Assembly (NCBI RefSeq): GCF_016735615.1
Contig: NZ_JAERSF010000001.1
Location: 186,001-250,000, forward strand
DNA from: Flavobacterium tagetis
GTDB lineage: Bacteria; Bacteroidota; Bacteroidia; Flavobacteriales; Flavobacteriaceae
Reading direction: 5' to 3'
Length of the DNA stretch: 64,000 bases
Position numbers and translations under genes: made by a program. Position 1 is the stretch's first letter. The number at the start of each line of letters is the position of its first letter. Shown one piece after another: positions 55,425 to 64,000 of this stretch. The notes under the pieces were generated by a model that did not search any database, was not told where the DNA came from, and worked only from the letters and a program-made list of their open reading frames with translations.

Positions 55425-57413
55425 TTAATCTACGTTATCGTGCAAAAATGAATTGTTTGAACGTAATTGCAAATCATTATTACTGTCTGTTCCAACAGAG
55501 ATTCTAGAATTTGTATTATTAGACTGAGAATTAGACAAATCTATTCCTAATCTCTTGTAAGCTGGCTCTTTTTCCAACTCATCGATTCTAGAAACATTGT
55601 TATGGAATTTATAGTTAAATTCTTTTAGTTTCTTTCTTCTTTCTTCTGCTCTTAAACGCAATGTTTCTTCAATAGTTAATTCTAAAGGAGAAACTTCAGA
55701 AGTTGTTGAAATATCAGGTTGACTTGCAAAATCAGGTCTTGCTTTCAACGTGATGTTTAATTCCTCTGGAATTGTAGGTTCAACTACTTTTTCAACTGGT
55801 TTAGAGGCCAATAAATCATTTTCAACTTCCATATATTCTTCTAGAGAATATTTAATAATTCCGTTGTCTGAAACTTCAGTTACCGGAACAAATTGTACTG
55901 GATCGTTTACTTTAATATCACGGGTTTCATTTGTCAATTCAAACAGAACTCTGTTATCTTCAATAACTGGCTCTCTTCTTACAGGCTCTTGCTTAAACAA
56001 AGGAAGATCAAAAGAGAAAGTTGTTTGTTCTTCTTTTTCAAACACTCTTTGCTGTTGTACTGGCTGTATTGGCTGTTGTTGCTGCACTTGCTGAACAGCT
56101 GGTGTTTCAGGTGCAGAAATTGTAAAATCAATATCTGTAATTGGCGAAACAATTTCGAAAGTTACATCTAAATTTTTGATAAACTCAGACATCACCACTA
56201 ACTCTTCCTGATTAATTGCTGGAGCAACAGCTTGTGCAGTTGGAGTAAATGTTTCATCATCGTCAATTAAATCAAAAACAACTTTATCTTCTACTTTTGC
56301 TGTTGGTGTATCAACAGTTAGGTCGAAAGAAGCAAGCGGTTTATTGGTTAAATTATGAACACTTCTTTGCTCATCTTCTAACGTATGAATGATTTTCTTT
56401 GGTTCTGTATTTACAATTTCATTTTGTTGTTCTACATCAAAACCTGTAGCAATAATAGTTACTGCAATAGCTTCTCCAAGAGTTTCGTCTTCACCAACTC
56501 CCATAATAATATTTGCATTGTAACCAGCTTCATCTTGAATGTGATCGTTGATTTCTCCAATTTCATCTAGAGTAATCTCATTAGTTCCAGAAACGATAAG
56601 CAACAATACGTTTTTGGCACCCGTAATTTTATTGTCATTTAACAACGGAGAATCTAACGCTGAAACAATAGCATCTTTAGCTCTGTTGTCACCTTCAGCC
56701 ACAGAAGATCCCATGATCGCAGTTCCACTGTTAGCCAAAACAGTTTTCGCGTCACGTAAATCGATATTCTGAGTATAGTGGTGCGTAATTACTTCGGCAA
56801 TACCTCTAGAGGCTGTTGCCAAAACTTCATCCGCTTTAGAGAATCCAGCTTTAAAACCAAGATTTCCGTATACTTCTCTTAATTTATTATTGTTGATTAC
56901 AATTAAAGAATCTACTTGCTTACGCAATTTCTCAATTCCAATAATTGCCTGCTCCTGACGCACTTTCCCTTCAAATTGAAACGGAATCGTCACGATACCA
57001 ACTGTTAATATTTCTCTTTCTTTTGCTAATTGAGCAATTACCGGAGCTGCACCAGTTCCAGTTCCTCCACCCATACCAGCAGTGATAAATACCATCTTAG
57101 TATTTTTATCCAACATTTTTTCAATATCCGAAATACTTTCGATTGCCGACTGCTGTCCAACGTCTGGATTTGCTCCTGCTCCTAATCCTTCAGTCAAATT
57201 AACTCCTAACTGAATCTTATTTGGCACTGAACTATTTTGAAGCGCTTGCGAATCGGTATTACAAACGATAAAATCCACGCCTTTAATACCTTGTTTGAAC
57301 ATGTGGTTAATTGCGTTACTTCCGCCTCCACCTACACCTATTACTTTGATTACATTTGATTGATTTTTTGGTAAATCAAATGAAATACTTCCAAATTCTG
57401 AGTTGCTCATCAT
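55425..57413 (-). CDS. ftsZ: Cell division GTPase FtsZ
   Basis: A 662-residue tubulin homologue. The GTPase core takes residues 1-330: [12 protein letters not shown], the tubulin signature [10 protein letters not shown], and [14 protein letters not shown]. The remaining about 330 residues are a long low-complexity tail with Gln-rich tracts ([15 protein letters not shown]) and ending [11 protein letters not shown]. Most FtsZ proteins are near 380-400 residues, so the tail is unusually long, though flavobacterial FtsZ often has one. It forms the division ring at midcell. It starts with two ATGs and lies 79 bases after ftsA. Confidence 0.96.
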   Translation of the reverse strand: MMSNSEFGSISFDLPKNQSNVIKVIGVGGGGSNAINHMFKQGIKGVDFIVCNTDSQALQNSSVPNKIQLGVNLTEGLGAGANPDVGQQSAIESISDIEKMLDKNTKMVFITAGMGGGTGTGAAPVIAQLAKEREILTVGIVTIPFQFEGKVRQEQAIIGIEKLRKQVDSLIVINNNKLREVYGNLGFKAGFSKADEVLATASRGIAEVITHHYTQNIDLRDAKTVLANSGTAIMGSSVAEGDNRAKDAIVSALDSPLLNDNKITGAKNVLLLIVSGTNEITLDEIGEINDHIQDEAGYNANIIMGVGEDETLGEAIAVTIIATGFDVEQQNEIVNTEPKKIIHTLEDEQRSVHNLTNKPLASFDLTVDTPTAKVEDKVVFDLIDDDETFTPTAQAVAPAINQEELVVMSEFIKNLDVTFEIVSPITDIDFTISAPETPAVQQVQQQQPIQPVQQQRVFEKEEQTTFSFDLPLFKQEPVRREPVIEDNRVLFELTNETRDIKVNDPVQFVPVTEVSDNGIIKYSLEEYMEVENDLLASKPVEKVVEPTIPEELNITLKARPDFASQPDISTTSEVSPLELTIEETLRLRAEERRKKLKEFNYKFHNNVSRIDELEKEPAYKRLGIDLSNSQSNNTNSRISVGTDSNNDLQLRSNNSFLHDNVD

Positions 57414-57492
57414 CTTTTTGGTTTTTTGAAATTCTTATTAAGTACATTTTTTACTTCTTGACTTGGGGCAAGAAATAATCCTTCTCTTTTTA

Positions 57493-58899
57493 TTATTCTG
57501 CGTTGTCTAAAAATTCTTTGATTTTGTCGACATATCGATCAAAAAATGATCTTCTTATTTTTGTTTCGGTAGATTCATTTTTAGGAATCCTTTGACTTAC
57601 GGTTTCTCTAGATTCTTCAATGGTTTCTACTTTTTCAACGTAGTTTTCTTCAACTTCGTATCGCTGCACTGGCGGAGCAGTTCTGTAAACAACTTTTGGC
57701 TGTTCTTGAACCATTTCCAATCTAACAGCACTTTGCGAACTGTTTTCGATACTGTTCATTACTAATCCTACTGCAGTTGCAAATAACGGACTAGAGATTT
57801 CTTCACTAGAGTTTCCTGCTAAATGCTCGTTCGGATAACCAATTCTAGTATCCATTCCTGTAATGTATTCTACCAGCTGTTTGATATGCTTTAATTGCGC
57901 ACCTCCACCTGTTAATACAATTCCAGCGATTAATTTTTTACGAGGATCTTCATGCCCATAAGCTTTAATCTCTGCAAAAACTTGTTCTACAATTTCCACT
58001 ACTCTTGCATGGATAATTTTAGATAAGTTTTTAAGTGAAATTTCTTTTGGCTCTCTTCCTCTCAAACCTGGGATAGAAACAATTTCGTTGTCTTTATTTT
58101 CACCAGGCCAAGCAGATCCGAATTTTATTTTTAAAAGCTCAGCTTGTTTTTCAATAATCGAACATCCTTCTTTGATGTCATCTGTAATTACGTTTCCTCC
58201 AAAAGGAATTACAGCTGTATGACGAATGATACCATCTTTGAAAATAGCTAAATCTGTTGTTCCGCCTCCAATATCGATAAGCGCAACACCAGCTTCTTTT
58301 TCTTCCTGACTTAAAACAGCATCAGCCGAAGCTAATGGCTCTAATGTTAATCCAGACAATTCAATTCCTGAGCTCTGAATACATCTTCCCACGTTTCTGA
58401 TTGAAGATGCCTGTCCAACTACAACGTGAAAACTAGATTCTAATCTTCCGCCGTACATTCCGATTGGCTCTTTAATTTCAGACTGTCCGTCAATTTTAAA
58501 TTCCTGCGGTAAAACATGAATTATTTCTTCTCCCGGTAACATGGCAAGTTTATTCACCTGATCAATTAGGAGCTGAATATCTTTTTCTCCAATTACTTCT
58601 TCTGGATTATTTCTGCTGATATAATCAGTATGTTGAATACTTCTGATGTGCTGTCCGGCAATACCCACAACTACATCTTTTATTTTGTATCCTGAATTAT
58701 TTTCTGCTTCAACTATAGCCTGCTGTATAGACTGAATCGTCTGCGTAATGTTGTTTACTACTCCTCTGGCAACACCCAAACTTTTGGATTTGCCAATGCC
58801 CAAAATCTCCAACTTACCATATTCATTTTTTTTGCCAATCATGGCAACGATTTTGGTTGTTCCAATATCTAGACCTACTGCAATGTTATCTTTTTCCAT
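57493..58899 (-). CDS. ftsA: Cell division protein FtsA
   Basis: A 468-residue actin-like protein. The nucleotide-binding motifs VGLDIGTTKIVAMIG and IDIGGGTTDLAIFKDG are present, as is the IVLTGGGAQLKHI motif. The C terminus (about 395-468) is long and charged and ends FDRYVDKIKEFLDNAE, which fits an amphipathic membrane anchor. FtsA tethers FtsZ to the membrane. It is 6 bases from ftsQ. Confidence 0.95.
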   Translation of the reverse strand: MEKDNIAVGLDIGTTKIVAMIGKKNEYGKLEILGIGKSKSLGVARGVVNNITQTIQSIQQAIVEAENNSGYKIKDVVVGIAGQHIRSIQHTDYISRNNPEEVIGEKDIQLLIDQVNKLAMLPGEEIIHVLPQEFKIDGQSEIKEPIGMYGGRLESSFHVVVGQASSIRNVGRCIQSSGIELSGLTLEPLASADAVLSQEEKEAGVALIDIGGGTTDLAIFKDGIIRHTAVIPFGGNVITDDIKEGCSIIEKQAELLKIKFGSAWPGENKDNEIVSIPGLRGREPKEISLKNLSKIIHARVVEIVEQVFAEIKAYGHEDPRKKLIAGIVLTGGGAQLKHIKQLVEYITGMDTRIGYPNEHLAGNSSEEISSPLFATAVGLVMNSIENSSQSAVRLEMVQEQPKVVYRTAPPVQRYEVEENYVEKVETIEESRETVSQRIPKNESTETKIRRSFFDRYVDKIKEFLDNAE

Positions 58900-58905
58900 T
58901 TTCTA

Positions 58906-59628
58906 TTATTTAGTGCAAACTACTTGTTCCGTAAACCTAAGGTCAATTTTTTTGTATTTGTATAACGAACTATCTAAAACTGCTTTTTGAAAGAAGGCTT
59001 TATAGTTTCTAAATTTCTTATCAACATTCATCGTTCTGCCAAAATCTATGAAGTAATCATAGTTACGATTAAACATTTTTAAGCTTCCATTCGGCATAAT
59101 CTCTATAGCAATGATGTTTTTTTTCAAAAACGCATCGTCATAAATTGTGCGAAATAAAGCTGCTAAATCTTCGTTATTTTTTTCATTTATTGCCCCTGAA
59201 ACAAGAGGAACTCGCGCAGTGAAATTGTCCGACAAGGGCATTTCATTACCCTCATAGTCAATATAAAAAGAAGCGCCGCCATCATAAACTCTTGCTATGG
59301 GCGTCTTCTGTTTTACTACTGCTTTTAGAACTCCATCAATACTTACAAAAACATTTGACTTCTCAATCATGTCTTGCGTATCGAGGGTTTTCTCTATCTT
59401 ATTCAAATCTAGTTCATCTTTTCTAATACTGGAAGCGTCTCTTTTATTTTCTATCAACAATTTATTAACCGTTTCCGGCTTCACAAAAAGCGTATTTTCT
59501 CCTACAAAAACGACCATAGATTTTTTCAATTTTCGATCGCCATTTCGATGCTGTGCGAAAGAATATAGAAAAAGAACTAGTCCGAAAATAAGTACTAATC
59601 TAATATTTGCCCAATTAAATATTTTCAT
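58906..59628 (-). CDS. ftsQ: Cell division protein FtsQ
   Basis: A 240-residue protein with one N-terminal membrane span (about residues 8-24) followed by a periplasmic POTRA/FtsQ-like part (FVSIDGVLKAVVKQ, then IARVYDGGASFYID). The family is divergent, but position between murC and ftsA supports the call. FtsQ links early and late divisome parts. Its start overlaps the end of murC by 14 bases. Confidence 0.85.
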   Translation of the reverse strand: MKIFNWANIRLVLIFGLVLFLYSFAQHRNGDRKLKKSMVVFVGENTLFVKPETVNKLLIENKRDASSIRKDELDLNKIEKTLDTQDMIEKSNVFVSIDGVLKAVVKQKTPIARVYDGGASFYIDYEGNEMPLSDNFTARVPLVSGAINEKNNEDLAALFRTIYDDAFLKKNIIAIEIMPNGSLKMFNRNYDYFIDFGRTMNVDKKFRNYKAFFQKAVLDSSLYKYKKIDLRFTEQVVCTK

Positions 59629-60964
59629 TTAAAATCTTTTTAATTGACGGAACCATTTCTCCCAGATCACCAGCTCCAATTGTTACAATAATAGGTGCAT
59701 CACTGGCTTTGATTTCACCTAATAAATCTTCTTTTGCAACAATTTTTTTGTTCGAATTTGTCATTTTACCCAAAAGCCACTCAGAAGTCACTCCTTCCAT
59801 CGGAAGCTCTCTTGCAGGGTAAATATCCATCAAAAACACTTCGTCAAACTGAGACAAACTTTCTGCAAATCCGTCAACGAAATCTCTTGTTCTGCTGAAC
59901 AAATGCGGTTGGAAAATCGCCAAAACTTTACGTCTTGGATACAATTCTCTAACTGCCTGATGAACAGCATTTATTTCTGTTGGATGATGTGCATAATCAT
60001 CAATATATACTAAATTTTCGCTCTTAATCTGATACGAAAAACGTCTTCTAATTCCGTTGAATGAAGCAATGGCTTTTGCAATAGAATCGGTTGGGGTGCC
60101 GTAAGTTTTAGCCATTGCAATAGCCATCAATCCATTCATTAAATTGTGTTTTCCAGGCAATCCGAAACGTAAATCTTTCATAATTTCTGACGGCGTTTGC
60201 ACGTCAAAAACATAAGCCCCATCTTCAATACGAACGTTATAAGCCTTATATACAGCATCTTCATTTATAGCACATTGAACCCCGTCTAAAGGCAATTCTT
60301 TGGTAATGAAGAGATTATTTTTATCTTCAACTTTTGAAGCAAATTCTCTAAACGAAGCTTGAATTGCATCGCTAGTTCCATAAATATCCAAGTGATCCGC
60401 ATCCATAGAAGTTACGCAAGCAATATTTGGATGCAAATGCAGGAATGACCTATCAAATTCATCTGCTTCTACAACCGTCACAGTTTTACCGCTTCCTATA
60501 AGATTTGAATTATAGTTTTCTACAATTCCTCCAATAAAAGCTGTAACATCGGCACCGCTTTGAAATAAAATATGTCCAAGAATACTTGATGTTGTTGTTT
60601 TACCATGTGTTCCAGCAACTGCAAAACAAAAAGTGTCTTTTGTAATGATGCCAAGAACTTCAGCACGTTTTTTAACCTCGTAATTTCTTTCAATAAAATA
60701 ATTCCATTCTGAATGTGTTTTTGGAACTGCCGGCGTATAAATTACCAATGTATTCTCTACATAATAATCACTCGGAATTAAATTTATATTATCTTCAAAA
60801 TGAATATCAATACCACTTTCAATCAATTCACTAGTCAGCATAGAAGGCGATTTGTCGTAGCCTGAAACTTGTTTTCCAATAAACTTGAAATAACGAGCTA
60901 AAGCACTCATTCCGATGCCTCCGATACCAATAAAATAAACGTTTTGTATTTGATTTAAATTCAT
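59615..60964 (-). CDS. murC: UDP-N-acetylmuramate--L-alanine ligase
   Basis: A 449-residue ligase with FIGIGGIGMSALA at the start, the ATP-binding loop GTHGKTTTSS, and GKHNLMNGLMAIA, plus DDYAHHPTEI in the catalytic part. It adds L-Ala to UDP-MurNAc, the first amino acid of the peptidoglycan stem. It is complete in length. The gap to murG (53 bases) holds a GCTTTAAGC-type repeated motif at 60973-61003. Confidence 0.96.
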   Translation of the reverse strand: MNLNQIQNVYFIGIGGIGMSALARYFKFIGKQVSGYDKSPSMLTSELIESGIDIHFEDNINLIPSDYYVENTLVIYTPAVPKTHSEWNYFIERNYEVKKRAEVLGIITKDTFCFAVAGTHGKTTTSSILGHILFQSGADVTAFIGGIVENYNSNLIGSGKTVTVVEADEFDRSFLHLHPNIACVTSMDADHLDIYGTSDAIQASFREFASKVEDKNNLFITKELPLDGVQCAINEDAVYKAYNVRIEDGAYVFDVQTPSEIMKDLRFGLPGKHNLMNGLMAIAMAKTYGTPTDSIAKAIASFNGIRRRFSYQIKSENLVYIDDYAHHPTEINAVHQAVRELYPRRKVLAIFQPHLFSRTRDFVDGFAESLSQFDEVFLMDIYPARELPMEGVTSEWLLGKMTNSNKKIVAKEDLLGEIKASDAPIIVTIGAGDLGEMVPSIKKILNENI

Positions 60965-60972
60965 TTTTATTT

Positions 60973-61003
60973 GCTTTAAGCTGTAAGCTTTAGGCTTTAA
61001 GCC
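60973..61003. repeat. Short GCTTTAAG repeat between murC and murG
   Basis: The 31-base stretch contains GCTTTAAG, TAAGCTTTAGG and GCTTTAAGCC, three imperfect copies of one motif, partly palindromic. Confidence 0.6.
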
Positions 61004-61017
61004 TTCTACTTTACTTA

Positions 61018-62106
61018 TTATTTAATTAACTTGACAATCTCTGATACAATATCTTGTGTTGCTCTTGGTTTTGCCAGTTTTTTAATATTATCACTTAATT
61101 GTTTCTGTTTTCCAGAATCTTTCAGCAGCGCTTCAAAAACAATGCTAAACTGACTGTCAAGCTCAGATTCTTTCAACAAAATTGCACCTTTTTCATCTAC
61201 AATTGCCTGTGCATTTTTAGTTTGATGATCCTCAGCTACATTAGGCGATGGAATAAAAATCACTGGTTTTCCAACAATACATAATTCTGACACCGAAGAA
61301 GCACCTGCACGTGAAATTATGACATCTGATGCAGCGTAAACAAAATCCATTCTTTCAATAAAATCAACCACTTTTACATTTGGCTGATTGTATTTTTTGT
61401 ATTCTTCAAAATATAATTTCCCACATTGCCAGATTACCTGCACATCTTGCGAAAGAAAATTTTGCAATTCTTTTTCAATTAACTGATTGATTCTTCTTGC
61501 TCCTAAACTTCCTCCAAGAACCAACAATGTTTTCTTATTTGGATCTAAACCATAGAAAGCAATTGCTTCTTCACGTTTACTTTCAATATCAATCAAATCT
61601 TGACGAACTGGATTCCCTGTTAAAACAATTTTTTCTTTTGGAAAAAAACGCTCTAAATTTTCATAAGCCACACAAATTGCATTTGCTTTCTTGCTCAACA
61701 ATTTGTTTGTAATTCCTGGATAAGAATTCTGCTCCTGAACAACCGTTGGAATTCCTGCCGAACCTGCCGCTTGCAATAAAGGGCCGCTGGCAAAACCACC
61801 CGTACCGATTACCACATTGGGCTTAAACTTTTTAATTATCCTTTTTGATTCCAATAAACTGCTTGCCAGCTTAAGCGGAAACATTAAATTTTGTAATGTC
61901 AATTTTCGCTGTAAACCAGCAATCCAAAGACCTTTTATTTCGTAACCTGCCTGAGGCACTTTCTGCATTTCCATTTTATCTCTGGCACCTACAAAAAGAA
62001 ATTCTGCATCAGGAAATTGTAATTTTAATTCATTTGCAATTGCAATCGCAGGATAGATGTGCCCTCCTGTTCCTCCTCCGCTAAGTATGAATTTATACTT
62101 TGTCAT
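61018..62106 (-). CDS. murG: UDP-GlcNAc transferase MurG
   Basis: A 362-residue glycosyltransferase. Motifs: [45 protein letters not shown] and [17 protein letters not shown]. It adds GlcNAc to lipid I at the inner membrane to make lipid II. It lies between ftsW and murC, as in most dcw clusters. Confidence 0.96.
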   Translation of the reverse strand: MTKYKFILSGGGTGGHIYPAIAIANELKLQFPDAEFLFVGARDKMEMQKVPQAGYEIKGLWIAGLQRKLTLQNLMFPLKLASSLLESKRIIKKFKPNVVIGTGGFASGPLLQAAGSAGIPTVVQEQNSYPGITNKLLSKKANAICVAYENLERFFPKEKIVLTGNPVRQDLIDIESKREEAIAFYGLDPNKKTLLVLGGSLGARRINQLIEKELQNFLSQDVQVIWQCGKLYFEEYKKYNQPNVKVVDFIERMDFVYAASDVIISRAGASSVSELCIVGKPVIFIPSPNVAEDHQTKNAQAIVDEKGAILLKESELDSQFSIVFEALLKDSGKQKQLSDNIKKLAKPRATQDIVSEIVKLIK

Positions 62107-62151
62107 CTGTCTAAAAATTACAACTTTTTAAAAAATTTTTATATTTTAATC

Positions 62152-63462
62152 TTATTTGTTTAAAACCGCATTCATCGGATTTCTTGAATTGTCTTCTATC
62201 GAATACATTGCCTCTTCTTCATATATTTCATCTGCTGGTAAATCCTCTTCTGCCATTTCTTTATCTATCAATCGCTGTAAGGCTTCTTTTCGTTTTTCTC
62301 TCTCCAATTTATCCTCAGCAATTTCTTCTTCTTTTCTTGTTACACTAATGATAATTCCAAGTCCAAGACAGGTCATCCAAATCGAACTTCCCCCGCTACT
62401 TATCAACGGAAGTGTCTGCCCTGTAACTGGCAATAATTCTACCGCAACCGCCATATTGATCATTGCTTGAAATATCATCGGAAACCCAACACCAACGACA
62501 ACTAATTTTCCAAACACTGTAGGAGCTTTATGCGAAGCAATTACAAATCGGAACAATAACAACAAATACAGAATAACAATTGAAACTCCTCCAACCAAAC
62601 CGTATTCTTCTACAATAATGGCATAAATAAAATCGGAAGAAGATTGCGGTAAAAAGTTCTTCTGAACACTTTTTCCTGGACCTAATCCACCTAATTTTCC
62701 AGATGCAATTGCAATTTTTGCTTTCTCAATCTGATAATCATCTTCGTCTGGTTTGTCTGTTGTAAAATTCGTAATACGACTTTCCCAAGTTGAAACCCTG
62801 CTGAAGAATCTTGAATCTGGAAAAGCTTTTGCCACTAAAAGGAAAAATGCTAACATTGCGACTCCTGAACCAATGATAAAAGCAATATATTTTAATGGAT
62901 ATTTACCAATAAATGTCAGCATCAAAACCATTGCAAAAATTAACGCCGTAGTCGAAAAGTTTGCTGGAAGAATTAATACTAATGTGATAAATACTGGAAC
63001 CCAAAGCTGAATCAACGAGGTCTGAAATGGCTCATTTTCTTCTTTAGTCTTTGACAAATAACGCGCTACATAAATAAACAAAACAATAGATGCCAATGTT
63101 GATGTCTGAAACGTAATTCCGATAAAGGGAACCTGAATCCAACGGCTAGCGTTTGCGCCAGCAATAACAGTTCCTTTTAAAAGCGTATAAAGCAGTAAAA
63201 TCCAAACCACTGGAAGCGCAATCTTCGAAATGGCTCTAAAATAGTGATACGGAACTCTATGCACCCAGTAAATAATTAAGAATCCGATACAAATATGTGC
63301 CAGATGTTTTACCAAATACCCTAATGTATTTCCTGTCCCGTGCCCAATATAAGCCAAATTACTACTCGCACTAAAAACAGGCATAAACGAAAACAACGCC
63401 AATAAGGCCACAAATGACCATATTACCCTATCTCCTTTTAGTTTGTTTACTAATTGCTTCAT
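62152..63462 (-). CDS. ftsW: Lipid II polymerase FtsW (SEDS family)
   Basis: A 436-residue membrane protein with ten predicted spans. Family motifs seen are FLPQSSSDFIYAIIVEEYG and LPLISSGGSSIWMTCLGLG. The C-terminal cytoplasmic tail is long and charged (KLEREKRKEALQR). FtsW polymerises glycan strands at the septum together with a class B penicillin-binding protein. An inserted four-helix-bundle gene separates it from murD. Confidence 0.94.
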   Translation of the reverse strand: MKQLVNKLKGDRVIWSFVALLALFSFMPVFSASSNLAYIGHGTGNTLGYLVKHLAHICIGFLIIYWVHRVPYHYFRAISKIALPVVWILLLYTLLKGTVIAGANASRWIQVPFIGITFQTSTLASIVLFIYVARYLSKTKEENEPFQTSLIQLWVPVFITLVLILPANFSTTALIFAMVLMLTFIGKYPLKYIAFIIGSGVAMLAFFLLVAKAFPDSRFFSRVSTWESRITNFTTDKPDEDDYQIEKAKIAIASGKLGGLGPGKSVQKNFLPQSSSDFIYAIIVEEYGLVGGVSIVILYLLLLFRFVIASHKAPTVFGKLVVVGVGFPMIFQAMINMAVAVELLPVTGQTLPLISSGGSSIWMTCLGLGIIISVTRKEEEIAEDKLEREKRKEALQRLIDKEMAEEDLPADEIYEEEAMYSIEDNSRNPMNAVLNK

Positions 63463-63470
63463 TGTAGATT

Positions 63471-63500
63471 TCTGATTTTAGATTTTAGATTATTTTCCCA
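63471..63500 (+). repeat. Left inverted repeat beside the four-helix-bundle gene
   Basis: AGATTTTAGATTATTTTCC (63480-63498) matches, inverted, GG-AAACAATCTAAAATCT at 63904-63921, with one substitution and one gap. Confidence 0.6.
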
Positions 63501-63512
63501 AACCTTCGGTTT

Positions 63513-63872
63513 TTATTGATTGATTCTTTTATTTACTGTTTTTAAACTACTCACAAAAATTGCTGTTAATTCATTTGCTTCTTTTAACAACGTTTCTAAT
63601 TCCTCTTTAGCAATCCACATTTTTTCTTTTATAATTTCTAACCAAAACAAAGTTTCATCTGCTTCTTCTAAAACTATGTTCATTTTAGAAATAAATTCTT
63701 TATCACTTCGAGCTCTGCATACCGCTCGATAATTCGCACCGACTGATGTTCCACTTCTCACTATTTGACTTGCAATAGATCTAATCACATTGCTATTTGG
63801 AAGCTTCTCAGCTAAATCAATTACCATCAAAGAGAATCTCTTTGTTCTCACCTTCATTTCATTCGTCGTCAT
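63513..63872 (-). CDS. Four-helix-bundle (S23-type) protein
   Basis: A 119-residue protein from MTTNEMKVRT (the longer start at 63878 is TTG). Four amphipathic helices are visible. Markers of the S23/avd-like family are LPNSNVIRSIASQIVRSGTS, GANYRAVCRARSDKEFISKM and ADETLFWLEIIKE. Members are found inside 23S rRNA intervening sequences and as free genes; the role is unknown in most. It sits between imperfect inverted repeats in the middle of the dcw cluster. Confidence 0.87.
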   Translation of the reverse strand: MTTNEMKVRTKRFSLMVIDLAEKLPNSNVIRSIASQIVRSGTSVGANYRAVCRARSDKEFISKMNIVLEEADETLFWLEIIKEKMWIAKEELETLLKEANELTAIFVSSLKTVNKRINQ

Positions 63873-63903
63873 ATTCAAAAGAACTTATTTGAGTTCAAAG
63901 ATT

Positions 63904-63940
63904 GGAAACAATCTAAAATCTGAACTCTAAAATCTAAAAT
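63904..63940 (-). repeat. Right inverted repeat beside the four-helix-bundle gene
   Basis: AATCTAAAATCT (63910-63921) is the inverse of 63480-63491; a second AATCTAAAAT copy follows at 63931. It directly precedes the murD stop. Confidence 0.6.
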
Positions 63941-64000
63941 TATAAATTGTGTACCGCTTGCTTAAATTGTTTTCCACGGTCTTCGTAGTTTTCGAACAAA
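63940..64000 (-). CDS. murD: C-terminal end of MurD (partial)
   Basis: The last codons of a minus-strand gene read LFENYEDRGKQFKQAVHNL and then TAA (63940-63942). The tail FENYEDRGKQFK is the usual end of MurD (UDP-MurNAc-L-Ala:D-Glu ligase) in this phylum, and murD precedes ftsW in the dcw cluster. The rest lies past the window edge. Confidence 0.82.
   Translation of the reverse strand, partial: LFENYEDRGKQFKQAVHNL

Overview
The window reads as a chromosomal segment of a Flavobacterium-like member of the Bacteroidota. The DNA is AT-rich. It carries a complete gldK-gldL-gldM-gldN-gldO gliding and type IX secretion block. Where promoters can be seen they are of the Bacteroidota type (TTTG, about 19 bases, then TAnnTTTG). 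The order miaB, sigma-54 activator, lptE, secG, groES, groEL and the murD-ftsW-murG-murC-ftsQ-ftsA-ftsZ-yqeY division cluster are also typical of flavobacteria. This placement rests on gene content and order; no database search was possible.

Layout. 1-360: the end of an unknown gene, an initiator tRNA, a decayed partial copy of that tRNA, and terminators. 448-7307 (minus strand): a ribosomal peptide (RiPP) operon that runs, in transcription order, outer-membrane beta-barrel protein, four small Cys-rich double-glycine precursors, a radical SAM/SPASM maturase interrupted by one in-frame TAA, and a peptidase-C39 ABC exporter. A divergent XRE regulator follows at 7551. 7900-17930: accessory and housekeeping genes, including a truncated serine hydrolase next to a tetranucleotide repeat, an SDR enzyme, two GNAT acetyltransferases, tRNA-Glu, a PQQ-like propeller, an LRR protein, and a divergent pair of a lipid kinase and an App1-type phosphatase. 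18272-32000 (minus): ABC-F protein, FAD oxidoreductase, gldO/N/M/L/K, a ureohydrolase-fold protein lacking metal ligands, and topA. 32473-42123 (plus): miaB, an inserted GxxExxY gene, a sigma-54 activator, lptE, a Glu-rich TPR protein, secG, groES, groEL and a phosphodiesterase. 42385-51273: a SulP transporter, a LytS/LytTR two-component pair and several DUF proteins, ending in a frameshifted lipoprotein gene. 51300-54660: an AraC regulator and a WG-repeat protein, bracketed by what look like decayed 3' ends of a tRNA, next to an intact tRNA-Arg. 54778-64000 (minus): yqeY, ftsZ, ftsA, ftsQ, murC, murG, ftsW, an inserted four-helix-bundle (S23-type) gene, and the end of murD.

How the genes work together. 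The RiPP operon is the best candidate for an undescribed system. Four related precursors share a leader ending in KI(K/N)GG but have different Cys-rich cores; one of them is only 59 codons long and easy to miss. A radical SAM enzyme with an intact seven-Cys SPASM domain would install crosslinks, and the C39 exporter would cut at GG and secrete the product. The in-frame stop in the maturase, with everything after it intact, suggests a very recent loss, a sequencing error, or readthrough. The second theme is small insertions into otherwise conserved operons: a GxxExxY gene bounded by 25-bp inverted repeats, a gene-less relative of those repeats, a four-helix-bundle gene with similar flanks, and tRNA relics around accessory genes.
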